Positions 34,310-41,675 of a stretch of DNA of 64,000 nucleotides are shown here, one piece after another. Numbering within the stretch: the first letter of the stretch is position 1; every line of letters begins with the position of its first letter. Below the pieces are notes generated by a model. It did not search any database and was not told the DNA's origin. It worked only from the letters and a program-made list of their open reading frames with translations. Location of the stretch: NCBI GenBank assembly GCA_964400735.1, contig CAYNVQ010000002.1, positions 62,001-126,000 of the forward strand, given 5' to 3'. The stretch is from CAYNVQ01 sp964400735 (GTDB lineage Bacteria; Acidobacteriota; Aminicenantia; Aminicenantales; Aminicenantaceae). The position numbers were made by a program, and so were the translations under genes.

Positions 34310-34712
34310 TTAGGAAGGGATTGAGCGACATCGGATGATTTAACCTTCCTTCACCGATCTTAAAGGGAATCTCACGCAGTCAGACGGCGAGGATGTATTG
34401 AGCACGATAATGTAAAAGTGGTGGGATCAGGATTAACATGGCTAAAGTTTCAGTGGTTAAGATTGATTATGCGGAGTTCCACAGCCGCCGAAAAGAGCGA
34501 CAGCGTTTGGAGAAACGCTGTTGGGGGATCCAAGGGGGGATGACCCCTTGGTCGGAGGGCGAAGCCCGAGAAGGGGAGGCAGCGAGTCCGGAGGATGAGC
34601 GTTGGAAGGGGGAAGTCAGTTCCCCCTCCAAGATGGTGAGGGAATGGCGTATAAAATCCGACCGGAGAGAAAGCGCTTCTTAATGCTTTGGACCTTTTAT
34701 CATGGTTATAGG
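34310..34712 (+). repeat. Dispersed intergenic repeat R1, copy A (with extra hairpin module)
   Basis: It shares several blocks in the same order and orientation with 48967-49237: GAGCGACATCGGAKGATTTA, then GGGAATC, GTCRGACGG, ATGTATTGAGCA, GAGTT..R.CCGCCGA, and GGAATGGCGTATAAAATCC followed by GAC. About 100 bases of hairpin-rich DNA (34501-34631) are present only in this copy. It lies between the divergent tricorn protease and uvrA genes. No protein frame is shared between the copies, so it is more likely a non-coding or mobile element. Confidence 0.7.
34501..34631 (+). other. Four-hairpin, GGA-rich module inside R1 copy A
   Basis: Four stem-loops follow one another. CAGCGTTT-GGAG-AAACGCTG is at 34501-34520 and CCAAGGGG-GGATGA-CCCCTTGG at 34530-34551. 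GGGC-GAA-GCCC is at 34557-34567. TTGGA-A-GGGGGAA pairs with TTCCCCC-TCCAA at 34602-34631, giving 12 pairs with one bulge. GGA trinucleotides occur in the first two loops and repeatedly in the linkers. Confidence 0.7.
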
Positions 34713-34736
34713 AATGCTTCCGTTCATTTCCAATAA

Positions 34737-34765
34737 TTTTCACAACGCCGAATCCATTGTATAAT
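34737..34765 (+). promoter_or_regulatory. Probable uvrA promoter
   Basis: TTTTCA (34737-34742) and a perfect TATAAT (34760-34765) are 17 bases apart, just upstream of uvrA. The ATG at 34764 lies inside the -10 box, so translation should begin further downstream, at 34800. No LexA-type SOS box was recognised. Confidence 0.5.
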
Positions 34766-34799
34766 GGGTATTTCGAATTGGAAAAAATTGAAAAAAAAC

Positions 34800-37508
34800 A
34801 TGAAACAGACCATTACGCTTAGAGGTGTCAGGGTTCACAACCTGAAGAATATCGATCTGGATCTTCCGCTGGACAAGCTCATCGTCGTCACCGGAGTCTC
34901 AGGATCGGGAAAATCCTCGTTGGCGTTCGACACGCTCTATGCCGAAGGCCAGCGCCGTTACATCGAGTCCCTCTCAGCCTATGCCCGTCAATTCCTGGAA
35001 AGGATGGAGAAACCGGAGGCTGAACTTATCGAAGGCATCCCGCCGGCGATCGCCATCCAGCAAAAAGCGGTGACCAAAAATCCTCGCTCCACCGTGGCTA
35101 CCGTGACCGAAATCTATGATTTTCTGCGCGTACTTTATGCCCGGATCGGGGTGGTGCACTGCCAGAAATGCGGCCAGGCTGTGACCCGAGACACGATTGA
35201 TGCCATGGTCGAAAAAATCCAATCCCGTCCGCCAGGAACGAGGCTCTGGATTTCCTTTTCCTGGCCGCGGGAAAAGGGTTTGTCCGCATTGCGCAAGGAT
35301 GGGTTTCATCGCCTCATCGTAGGCGACGAGATCGTCCCGATAGATAAAGCCCGGCAAAGAAGGGCCAAAAACCTGGATGTTCTGGTGGATCGTCTGAGCC
35401 TGGAGGAGGAGGAAAGAGACCGTCTGGTGGACTCTCTTGAATTGGGGATGAAAAAGGGAAGGGGAAAAGTCAAGGTCCGGACTGAAGGGGGACGGACTTT
35501 CCTTTTCTCGGACAAACTGGAGTGCAAGAGATGCCAGATCGTTTATGAGGACCCCTTCCCCAATCTTTTCTCTTTCAACAGCCCTCATGGCGCCTGTCCC
35601 ACCTGCCATGGATTCGGCGACATGGCGGTTCTGGATGAGGACAAGATCATCCCCGATAAAAATCTATCTCTGGAAGAAGGGGCTATTGAACCCTGGACCA
35701 AACCGGGACACAGGGGCCTGATGCGGGAACTGCTCAGGGAGGCCCGCAAAAGAGGCATCCCCATTCAAGTCCCCTTCAAAAACCTGAAAAAAGAATGGAA
35801 ACAGTTCATCCTCGAGGGAGGCGACGGCTATTACGGACTGAAAGGCTTTTTCGACTGGCTCCAGACAAAAAAGTACAAGGTGCAGGTCAGGGTCATGCTC
35901 AGCCGCTACAGGAAATACGTTCCTTGCCCCGATTGTCTCCAGACGCGGCTCAATCCACAGGCCTTGTGCGTAAAGATCGCCGGTCTCAACATCGGAGAAG
36001 TTGTCCGGATGACGGTCCGGAAATCCTCGGCTTTCTTTCAGGAGTTGAGCCTTTCTGCGTTCGAAAGACAGGTGGCCGAAAAACTGGTCATTGAAATCCG
36101 GAACAGGCTCAAATTCCTTCTGGAGGTCGGCCTGGACTACATCACGCTGGACAGGATGACCTTTACACTGAGCGGCGGGGAGGCCCAGCGGATCAATCTG
36201 GCAGCCGCTCTGAGCGCGTCCCTGGTGGGAACCCTTTTTGTCTTGGACGAGCCGAGCATCGGTCTTCATGCCAGGGATAATCAGCGTTTGGTCGAGATCC
36301 TGAAATCTTTGAAGGACATCGGCAACACGGTCCTGGTCGTCGAGCACGACCCGGATATCATCCGCTCCGCCGAATACATCGTCGACCTCGGACCAGCGGC
36401 TGGCGAAGCAGGAGGAGAGATCGTTTACGCCGGTCCCTTCAGAAGATTCGAGGAATTTTCCCCTTCTCTGACCGCCGATTATTTGAGAGGGGATAAGGTC
36501 ATAAAATCTCCTAAGAGGAGACGCTCCCCTCGATCTTTCATCACTATCCGGGACGCCTATAAACACAATCTGAAAAACCTGGACATCCAAATCCCTTTGA
36601 ATGTCTTCACCTGTGTCACGGGTGTTTCCGGGTCGGGGAAAAGCACCCTGCTCTATGATGTTTTGTACTTGGGCTGCCGGGAAGAGTCCAGCGACGGGTT
36701 CAAAGGAATCTCAGGACAAGAAAGGCTGGACAAGGTGCTGATGGTCGATCAATCGCCTCTCAGTACATCTCCCCGCTCCATTCCTGCCACCTATACCAAG
36801 GCCATGGACGAAATCCGGGCAGTGTTCAGCCAGACAAGAGAAGCCAAAGCCATGAGGTTCAAGCCGGGCGACTTTTCTTTTAACACGCCCGGAGGCAGGT
36901 GCGAAGAATGCAAGGGAGCGGGTCAGCAAATCGTGGAAATGCAGTTTCTCTCGGATATCGTCCTCACCTGCGAGGCGTGTAAGGGGAGAAGGTTCAAGGA
37001 TGAAATCCTGGAGGTCAAATACAAGGGTAAAAATATCAGCGACGTTTTGGGAATGAGCGTGGCCGATGCCTGTGTTTTTTTTACCGAGCGACCGAAAATC
37101 GTCAAGAGGCTGACACCCCTTATTGAAGTGGGGTTGGGCTATCTCAAGCTGGGACAACCCACCACGACCCTTTCAGGGGGAGAGCTCCAGCGGATCAAGC
37201 TGGCCTTTAATCTGGTCCACCAGAAAGAAAAAAGAATCCTTTATCTCTTCGATGAGCCCACCATAGGGCTTCACCCCGACGATATCTCTACTCTTCTGGA
37301 CACCTTCCAGAAGCTCGTGGACTACGGACACACTGTCGTCGTTATCGAACACAACCTGGATGTGATCAAATGCGCCGACCACATCATCGACCTGGGCCCC
37401 GAAGGAGGGGAACAGGGAGGTCGAGTGGTCGTCAAAGGCACTCCGGATCAGATTCTCCGATCCAAGCAATCCCACACCGCCCGTTTCCTCCGCAAACACC
37501 TCGCTTAG
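34800..37508 (+). CDS. uvrA: Excinuclease ABC subunit A (UvrA)
   Basis: UvrA recognises DNA damage and loads UvrB. The 902-residue protein has two ABC modules, each with Walker A (GVSGSGKSS near the start, GVSGSGKST in the second half) and an ABC signature (TLSGGEAQRINLAAAL and TLSGGELQRIKLAF). Zinc-finger cysteine pairs are CQKCG, CKRC with CPTC, and CEEC with CEAC. The second half departs from classical UvrA: the usual GRTPRSNPATYTG reads STSPRSIPATYTKAM, and YLFDEPTIGLHPDDI replaces LYILDEPTTGLH. It may therefore belong to a divergent UvrA clade. The start at 34800 is preferred because the earlier ATG overlaps the promoter; its ribosome-binding site is weak. Confidence 0.92.
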   Translation: MKQTITLRGVRVHNLKNIDLDLPLDKLIVVTGVSGSGKSSLAFDTLYAEGQRRYIESLSAYARQFLERMEKPEAELIEGIPPAIAIQQKAVTKNPRSTVATVTEIYDFLRVLYARIGVVHCQKCGQAVTRDTIDAMVEKIQSRPPGTRLWISFSWPREKGLSALRKDGFHRLIVGDEIVPIDKARQRRAKNLDVLVDRLSLEEEERDRLVDSLELGMKKGRGKVKVRTEGGRTFLFSDKLECKRCQIVYEDPFPNLFSFNSPHGACPTCHGFGDMAVLDEDKIIPDKNLSLEEGAIEPWTKPGHRGLMRELLREARKRGIPIQVPFKNLKKEWKQFILEGGDGYYGLKGFFDWLQTKKYKVQVRVMLSRYRKYVPCPDCLQTRLNPQALCVKIAGLNIGEVVRMTVRKSSAFFQELSLSAFERQVAEKLVIEIRNRLKFLLEVGLDYITLDRMTFTLSGGEAQRINLAAALSASLVGTLFVLDEPSIGLHARDNQRLVEILKSLKDIGNTVLVVEHDPDIIRSAEYIVDLGPAAGEAGGEIVYAGPFRRFEEFSPSLTADYLRGDKVIKSPKRRRSPRSFITIRDAYKHNLKNLDIQIPLNVFTCVTGVSGSGKSTLLYDVLYLGCREESSDGFKGISGQERLDKVLMVDQSPLSTSPRSIPATYTKAMDEIRAVFSQTREAKAMRFKPGDFSFNTPGGRCEECKGAGQQIVEMQFLSDIVLTCEACKGRRFKDEILEVKYKGKNISDVLGMSVADACVFFTERPKIVKRLTPLIEVGLGYLKLGQPTTTLSGGELQRIKLAFNLVHQKEKRILYLFDEPTIGLHPDDISTLLDTFQKLVDYGHTVVVIEHNLDVIKCADHIIDLGPEGGEQGGRVVVKGTPDQILRSKQSHTARFLRKHLA

Positions 37509-37730
37509 AAAAGCGATTCATCAAATCCCTATCCAATGATAGCGAGTTTTTTTAAGCACAAACTATCCTAAATCTATAGTGAGGATTAGTTAAATTTGAT
37601 GGTTTCTCTGGCTGCATAACATATGCCCAGATAAGATACATCACAACATCACTCTGCCTTCCAGGTCAATTATTTGCTTTGGTGAAAGAAAAGTGGCGTA
37701 TTGAATATCCAACTCAAAATCTAAAGCTGG

Positions 37731-37736
37731 TATAAT
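37731..37736 (+). promoter_or_regulatory. -10 element close to the radical SAM gene start
   Basis: A perfect TATAAT lies only 14 bases before the ATG at 37751, with no good -35 box at 17 bases. A transcript starting there would be almost leaderless, which fits the absence of a ribosome-binding site before the gene. Confidence 0.35.
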
Positions 37737-37750
37737 ATCGGTTATAGATC

Positions 37751-39175
37751 ATGATTAAATACATTTTTCTTGAGCTGACAAACCATTGCAATTTCAGCTG
37801 TACATTTTGCCCAGATGGAATTATGACTAGAAAAAGGCAGTTTATGAGTGTTTCACTTGCATTCAAACTCTTAAGTGAGATCGCAAACAAAGGATTGACT
37901 GATGAACCCATTCAGTTGCACCTAATGGGGGAGCCTCTTCTTCATCCTAAAATATTCGATATAATCGATTACATGCATGATAAAGGCTTACCTGTGAGGC
38001 TATTTACAAACGGCGCTCTACTTGATAAGAGAAGGCGAAATAGAATCTTTAAAGCGCACATTGAAGAACTTGTTATCGGAATTCATACCTTTACCCCACA
38101 GCTTTATCATGATCATCGCAAAGGAAAGCTCGATTATAATGAATATATGGGGCGGATTCAAAATTGTATAGAGGATAAATTTCGATTTAATTCATCCATA
38201 CAAATATATATTCAATACCTGAACACAAAATCATTTAATGCCGCGCGTCGAGAAAAAAATTATCAGCACGCGATTATTCCTTTAGTTGATAATAATCAAA
38301 AGGCTTTTACTGTTTTGGATGAATGGAAAAACTTCGGCCAGCAAATATCAAAAAAGTATGACTTGCATTTTGAACCAAAAGATTTAGAGTGTCTTCAGGG
38401 AGTTTATAAGGATAATCCACTAGATTGTCTGAAGGGAAATCATTGTGAAGTTCTTCCTGCTGTAATCTTTAGTTTCAAAGATATCAGCTCATTTTCGGAT
38501 TATCTGCAAAAAGATGTTAGATATGTAGAAAGATTTAAAGCAGAATGCCGCTCTTTCCAGGAACAGTTGGCGGTCCTGGCGGATGGAACGTGTACACCCT
38601 GTTGTGTGGATTATGACGGCAAGATTGCTGTCGGAAATGTTAATAAGGACACCCTTGAAAATATTTGGCTCTCAAGGGAAATGAAAACAATCCAGGAAAC
38701 CGGAGCGAAGGGAATACTGCCAACTCCAACCTGTCGGGTGTGTAAATCCATCCTGGTTGAAGACGATTATCAAAAACAGTTTGAAACCGGTCGGATTGAG
38801 GATTATTTTCTTATTTGCGGATGGTATCCGCTGGAAAAAGAAAGGGACGAATATTTTCGCTGGATGGGCAAAAGGGCGATCTTGGAGATAAAAGAAAGCA
38901 AGGGAGTATTGAAGCTGGAGGCCAGAAACACCCATCCTCAACTTGATAAGATTTCTTTATCAATCCAACAAGGATTGCATGTAGAAAAACATGAGCTTGA
39001 TCACGGAGATTGGAAGAAAATCGATTATTATATAAAGGATATAAATCAATTTGGATGCCAGATCACTTTTGAATCCGATGTGTTCTGGATCCCATCAGAA
39101 TTTTTCTATGGAAGCAAGGACCGTCGGGAATTGGGCGCTATGGTTAAAAATATGCGCATTGTGAATTTAGATTGA
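37751..39175 (+). CDS. Radical SAM/SPASM protein with a C-terminal beta-sandwich domain
   Basis: A 474-residue protein. Cys13, Cys17 and Cys20 (CNFSCTFC) bind the radical SAM 4Fe-4S cluster, and HLMGEPLLHP follows as the GGE-like motif. A SPASM region lies at about residues 260-340 (AECRSFQEQLAVLADGTCTP, then CC, and CRVCK). The last 120 residues (CGWYPLEKERDEYFRWMGKR, later DRRELGAMVKNMRI) look like the GWY...RW beta domain that is also found attached to glycosyltransferases and sugar-modifying methyltransferases. The gene is much more AT-rich than its neighbours, suggesting transfer. No small peptide substrate gene was seen nearby, so a glycan or lipid-linked substrate is as likely as a peptide. 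Confidence 0.82.
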   Translation: MIKYIFLELTNHCNFSCTFCPDGIMTRKRQFMSVSLAFKLLSEIANKGLTDEPIQLHLMGEPLLHPKIFDIIDYMHDKGLPVRLFTNGALLDKRRRNRIFKAHIEELVIGIHTFTPQLYHDHRKGKLDYNEYMGRIQNCIEDKFRFNSSIQIYIQYLNTKSFNAARREKNYQHAIIPLVDNNQKAFTVLDEWKNFGQQISKKYDLHFEPKDLECLQGVYKDNPLDCLKGNHCEVLPAVIFSFKDISSFSDYLQKDVRYVERFKAECRSFQEQLAVLADGTCTPCCVDYDGKIAVGNVNKDTLENIWLSREMKTIQETGAKGILPTPTCRVCKSILVEDDYQKQFETGRIEDYFLICGWYPLEKERDEYFRWMGKRAILEIKESKGVLKLEARNTHPQLDKISLSIQQGLHVEKHELDHGDWKKIDYYIKDINQFGCQITFESDVFWIPSEFFYGSKDRRELGAMVKNMRIVNLD

Positions 39176-39195
39176 TTTTTTTGCAGTATTGATTA

Positions 39196-40089
39196 TTACG
39201 ATCTACCTTGATTCAGCGGCTCGGCCAAGTAATTGTGCTTGTCTAGCTTTATGAGAAAATAACCCAATTTGATGATTTCGTTTTTAACTCGGTCAATGCG
39301 CGCTTTGATTGCTGGCCGTGCCTTTTCGTAAATAACGCCCCCTCCTATTTCCATGATCAGAACCGGATGATATTTTTTAATTGTCCTTCGGGCCCCGTCG
39401 ATTACGTATCTTTCAAACCCCTCCACATCGATTTTGATGAGGGATACGTTTCGAAATCCAAAGCTGTCAATTGAACGAAGCTCTACTTTGTCCCCACCCT
39501 TTCCTACCCAAGTTCCGCCCTCGTTTCCCTGCTGCGTTGGAGACATCTCAACAATTTTTGAACTGGATCCCAGCGCAAATCGGAGTGGAACCACATTTTT
39601 AATCTTGTTAAGCTCCATATTATGAACGAGCTCCCTGTAAATCTTTCGTTGTGGTTCGAAGGCATACACGCGACCTCCTCTTCCGACGCATCTGGACATT
39701 AACACTGTATGCGTTCCGATGTAGGCCCCTGCATCGATGACAGTTGAGTCCTGTTTCACGTATTCTTTTATTGCATCGACTACACTTTCCTCCCAAACTT
39801 TACCACTGCGCAGCACGTTTTTGATGACGTCCTTAATATCATCTAAATAAAAAAGTCCAATGCTAGGAATTCGGTAGACTTCGTATTTTTCTCTTGGAAA
39901 TTCTTCCAGGTAGACCTGTATCTCTTCTTCATCATGTAAAAGTCGCGCCTCAAGGGTTTTAGAGCTGATCACATTTTCATTCTGGCACGAGAGGTTTAGG
40001 GTAAGAAAAAAAAGAACTGGTATTATAAGAAAGAAAAATTTGTATTTCGGCAGTGCTTGGAGCATAGGGATTTTTGACTCTAGTTTCAC
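39196..40089 (-). CDS. FkbM-family methyltransferase with an N-terminal export signal
   Basis: A 297-residue class I SAM methyltransferase of the FkbM type: STVIDAGAYIGTHTVLMSRC is the SAM-binding motif I, VYAFEPQ motif II, and SLIKIDVEGFERYVIDGA the characteristic IDVEG motif. Unusually, residues 18-34 (FFFLIIPVLFFLTLNLS) are a strong hydrophobic segment followed by Cys35, like a signal or lipoprotein leader, although Asn at -3 is atypical for a lipobox. The start is a GTG with no clear ribosome-binding site; beginning at Met9 would still include the segment. The gene is AT-rich like the adjacent, convergent radical SAM gene. Confidence 0.82.
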   Translation of the reverse strand: MKLESKIPMLQALPKYKFFFLIIPVLFFLTLNLSCQNENVISSKTLEARLLHDEEEIQVYLEEFPREKYEVYRIPSIGLFYLDDIKDVIKNVLRSGKVWEESVVDAIKEYVKQDSTVIDAGAYIGTHTVLMSRCVGRGGRVYAFEPQRKIYRELVHNMELNKIKNVVPLRFALGSSSKIVEMSPTQQGNEGGTWVGKGGDKVELRSIDSFGFRNVSLIKIDVEGFERYVIDGARRTIKKYHPVLIMEIGGGVIYEKARPAIKARIDRVKNEIIKLGYFLIKLDKHNYLAEPLNQGRS

Positions 40090-40127
40090 ATTGATTGGGA
40101 AAAAAATTATATAAAAGACCTAAAAAA

Positions 40128-40142
40128 GTGTCAAGTTGACAC
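40128..40142. promoter_or_regulatory. 15-base perfect palindrome, operator-like
   Basis: GTGTCAA-G-TTGACAC is a perfect 7+1+7 inverted repeat, followed at once by GTTGACA, a partial third half-site. It lies between the divergent FkbM methyltransferase and NhaC genes, 39 and 51 bases from their starts, a typical place for a dimeric repressor or activator. The protein that binds it is unknown. Confidence 0.4.
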
Positions 40143-40192
40143 GTTGACATGGGTGGGAAGCAGTGGTATATGTCTCTGGATAAGAATCAGAT

Positions 40193-41611
40193 ATGGACAC
40201 ATATGGCTGGATATCCATCCTCCCTCCCCTTTTGGCCATCTTTCTGGCCATCAAAACAAAACATGTATACATCTCTCTGGTCTTAGGTATCTGGCTCGGC
40301 TGGACCATCATCCACGGTTGGAATCCTCTGGCCGGAATCATCCACACCGTCAGCGCCCTGGTGGACGTGTTCAAGGATGGGGATAACACCCGGGTGGTGC
40401 TTTTCAGCGCCTTGATCGGAGCCATCATCACCTTCACTCAGTACTCAGGCGGAATGAAGGGTTTCGTGAACTGGGTAGTGGGTAAAGGACTTGTCCGTAC
40501 CCGCCGGTCCGCCGGCCTACTCGCCTGGTTTCTGGGATTCGTCATCTTCATTGAGTCCAGCATCTGCGTGCTTGTCTCGGGCGCCGTCTCCCGGCCCATT
40601 TTCGACAAACTGAAAATCTCCCGGGAAAAATTGAGCTACATTCTCGACTCCACCTCAGCCCCCAAGTGCGTGCTCATTCCCCTTAACGCCTGGGGGGCAT
40701 TTGTGATCGGCCTTCTTGCCACCCAAGGTATGGAAAATCCTGTCCGAACCATCGTCTCCTCCATGCCCTTCAATTTTTACGCCATTTTCGCCCTCCTTCT
40801 GGTCCTTTTTGTCGTGATTTCGGGAAAGGACATCGGCCCGATGGGAAAGGCTGAAAAACGGGTAAGGGAGGAAAACAAGCTTTTGCGAGATGGGGCCGAA
40901 CCGCTGATCTCGGACGATGTGGTGATGATGGAGGAAAAGACCGGAGTCAGACCCCGGGCCCTGAATATGATTATCCCGGTAGGGGTCATGGTCGCCGCCA
41001 TGCCCGTCGTGCTCATCATCACCGGAAAAGGAAACTTGATGGAGGGATCGGGTTCGACATCCGTCCTCTGGTCGGTAATTCTCGGTCTCCTGGCAGGTGC
41101 CATCGCTTACCGGGCGCAGGGTATCATGCGCACCAGGGAGATAACCGACATCTTCATGAAAGGCGTCGGGGGGCTCGTTCCGCTGGCCAGCCTGATGATC
41201 CTGGCTTTTGCCATCGGGGACACCTGCGACGTGCTGGGAACAGGACCCTTTGTCGCTCAGGCAGCCAAAGCCGCCCTCAACCCTGGGGTCATCCCGGCCG
41301 TTATTTTCCTCATATCCTGTTTTATCGCCTTTTCCACCGGCACATCCTGGGGAACATTTGCCATCATGATCCCCATCGCCGTGCCGATCATCCGGATAAT
41401 CGGGCTCCATCCAGGCCTGGTCCTCGCTGCCGTGCTGGGAGGAGGCGTGTTCGGCGACCACTGCTCTCCCATATCCGATACCACCATCATCTCCTCCATG
41501 GCCTCGGCCGCCGATCATATCGATCACGTCCGGACCCAGCTCCCTTATGCCCTGATCGCGGCTGGAGTCTCTCTTTTGTTTTTCGTCATTTTTGGGTATG
41601 CTTTGTCTTGA
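40193..41611 (+). CDS. NhaC-family Na+/H+ antiporter
   Basis: A 472-residue membrane protein with about 11-12 helices. The family marks are FSALIGAIITFTQYSGGMKG, LAWFLGFVIFIESSICVLVS, STSAPKCVLIPLNAWGAFVI and, near the C-terminus, FSTGTSWGTFAIMIPIAVP followed by GGGVFGDHCSPISDTTIISS. These are the ion-translocation signatures of the NhaC group, which exchange Na+ for H+ or amino-acid/dicarboxylate pairs. The ribosome-binding site is weak. It precedes the serine hydrolase gene by 64 bases and may begin that operon. Confidence 0.9.
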   Translation: MDTYGWISILPPLLAIFLAIKTKHVYISLVLGIWLGWTIIHGWNPLAGIIHTVSALVDVFKDGDNTRVVLFSALIGAIITFTQYSGGMKGFVNWVVGKGLVRTRRSAGLLAWFLGFVIFIESSICVLVSGAVSRPIFDKLKISREKLSYILDSTSAPKCVLIPLNAWGAFVIGLLATQGMENPVRTIVSSMPFNFYAIFALLLVLFVVISGKDIGPMGKAEKRVREENKLLRDGAEPLISDDVVMMEEKTGVRPRALNMIIPVGVMVAAMPVVLIITGKGNLMEGSGSTSVLWSVILGLLAGAIAYRAQGIMRTREITDIFMKGVGGLVPLASLMILAFAIGDTCDVLGTGPFVAQAAKAALNPGVIPAVIFLISCFIAFSTGTSWGTFAIMIPIAVPIIRIIGLHPGLVLAAVLGGGVFGDHCSPISDTTIISSMASAADHIDHVRTQLPYALIAAGVSLLFFVIFGYALS

Positions 41612-41675
41612 ATAATACCTAAGCCATTCCTGCACAGAAGGAGACCATTTGTCTCCTTACAGGAGTAAGGATCGG

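Noticed and set aside
37751..39175. A RiPP-maturing radical SAM system
   Set aside because: No short precursor frame with a conserved core or leader was found within several hundred bases, and the C-terminal domain points to another substrate class.
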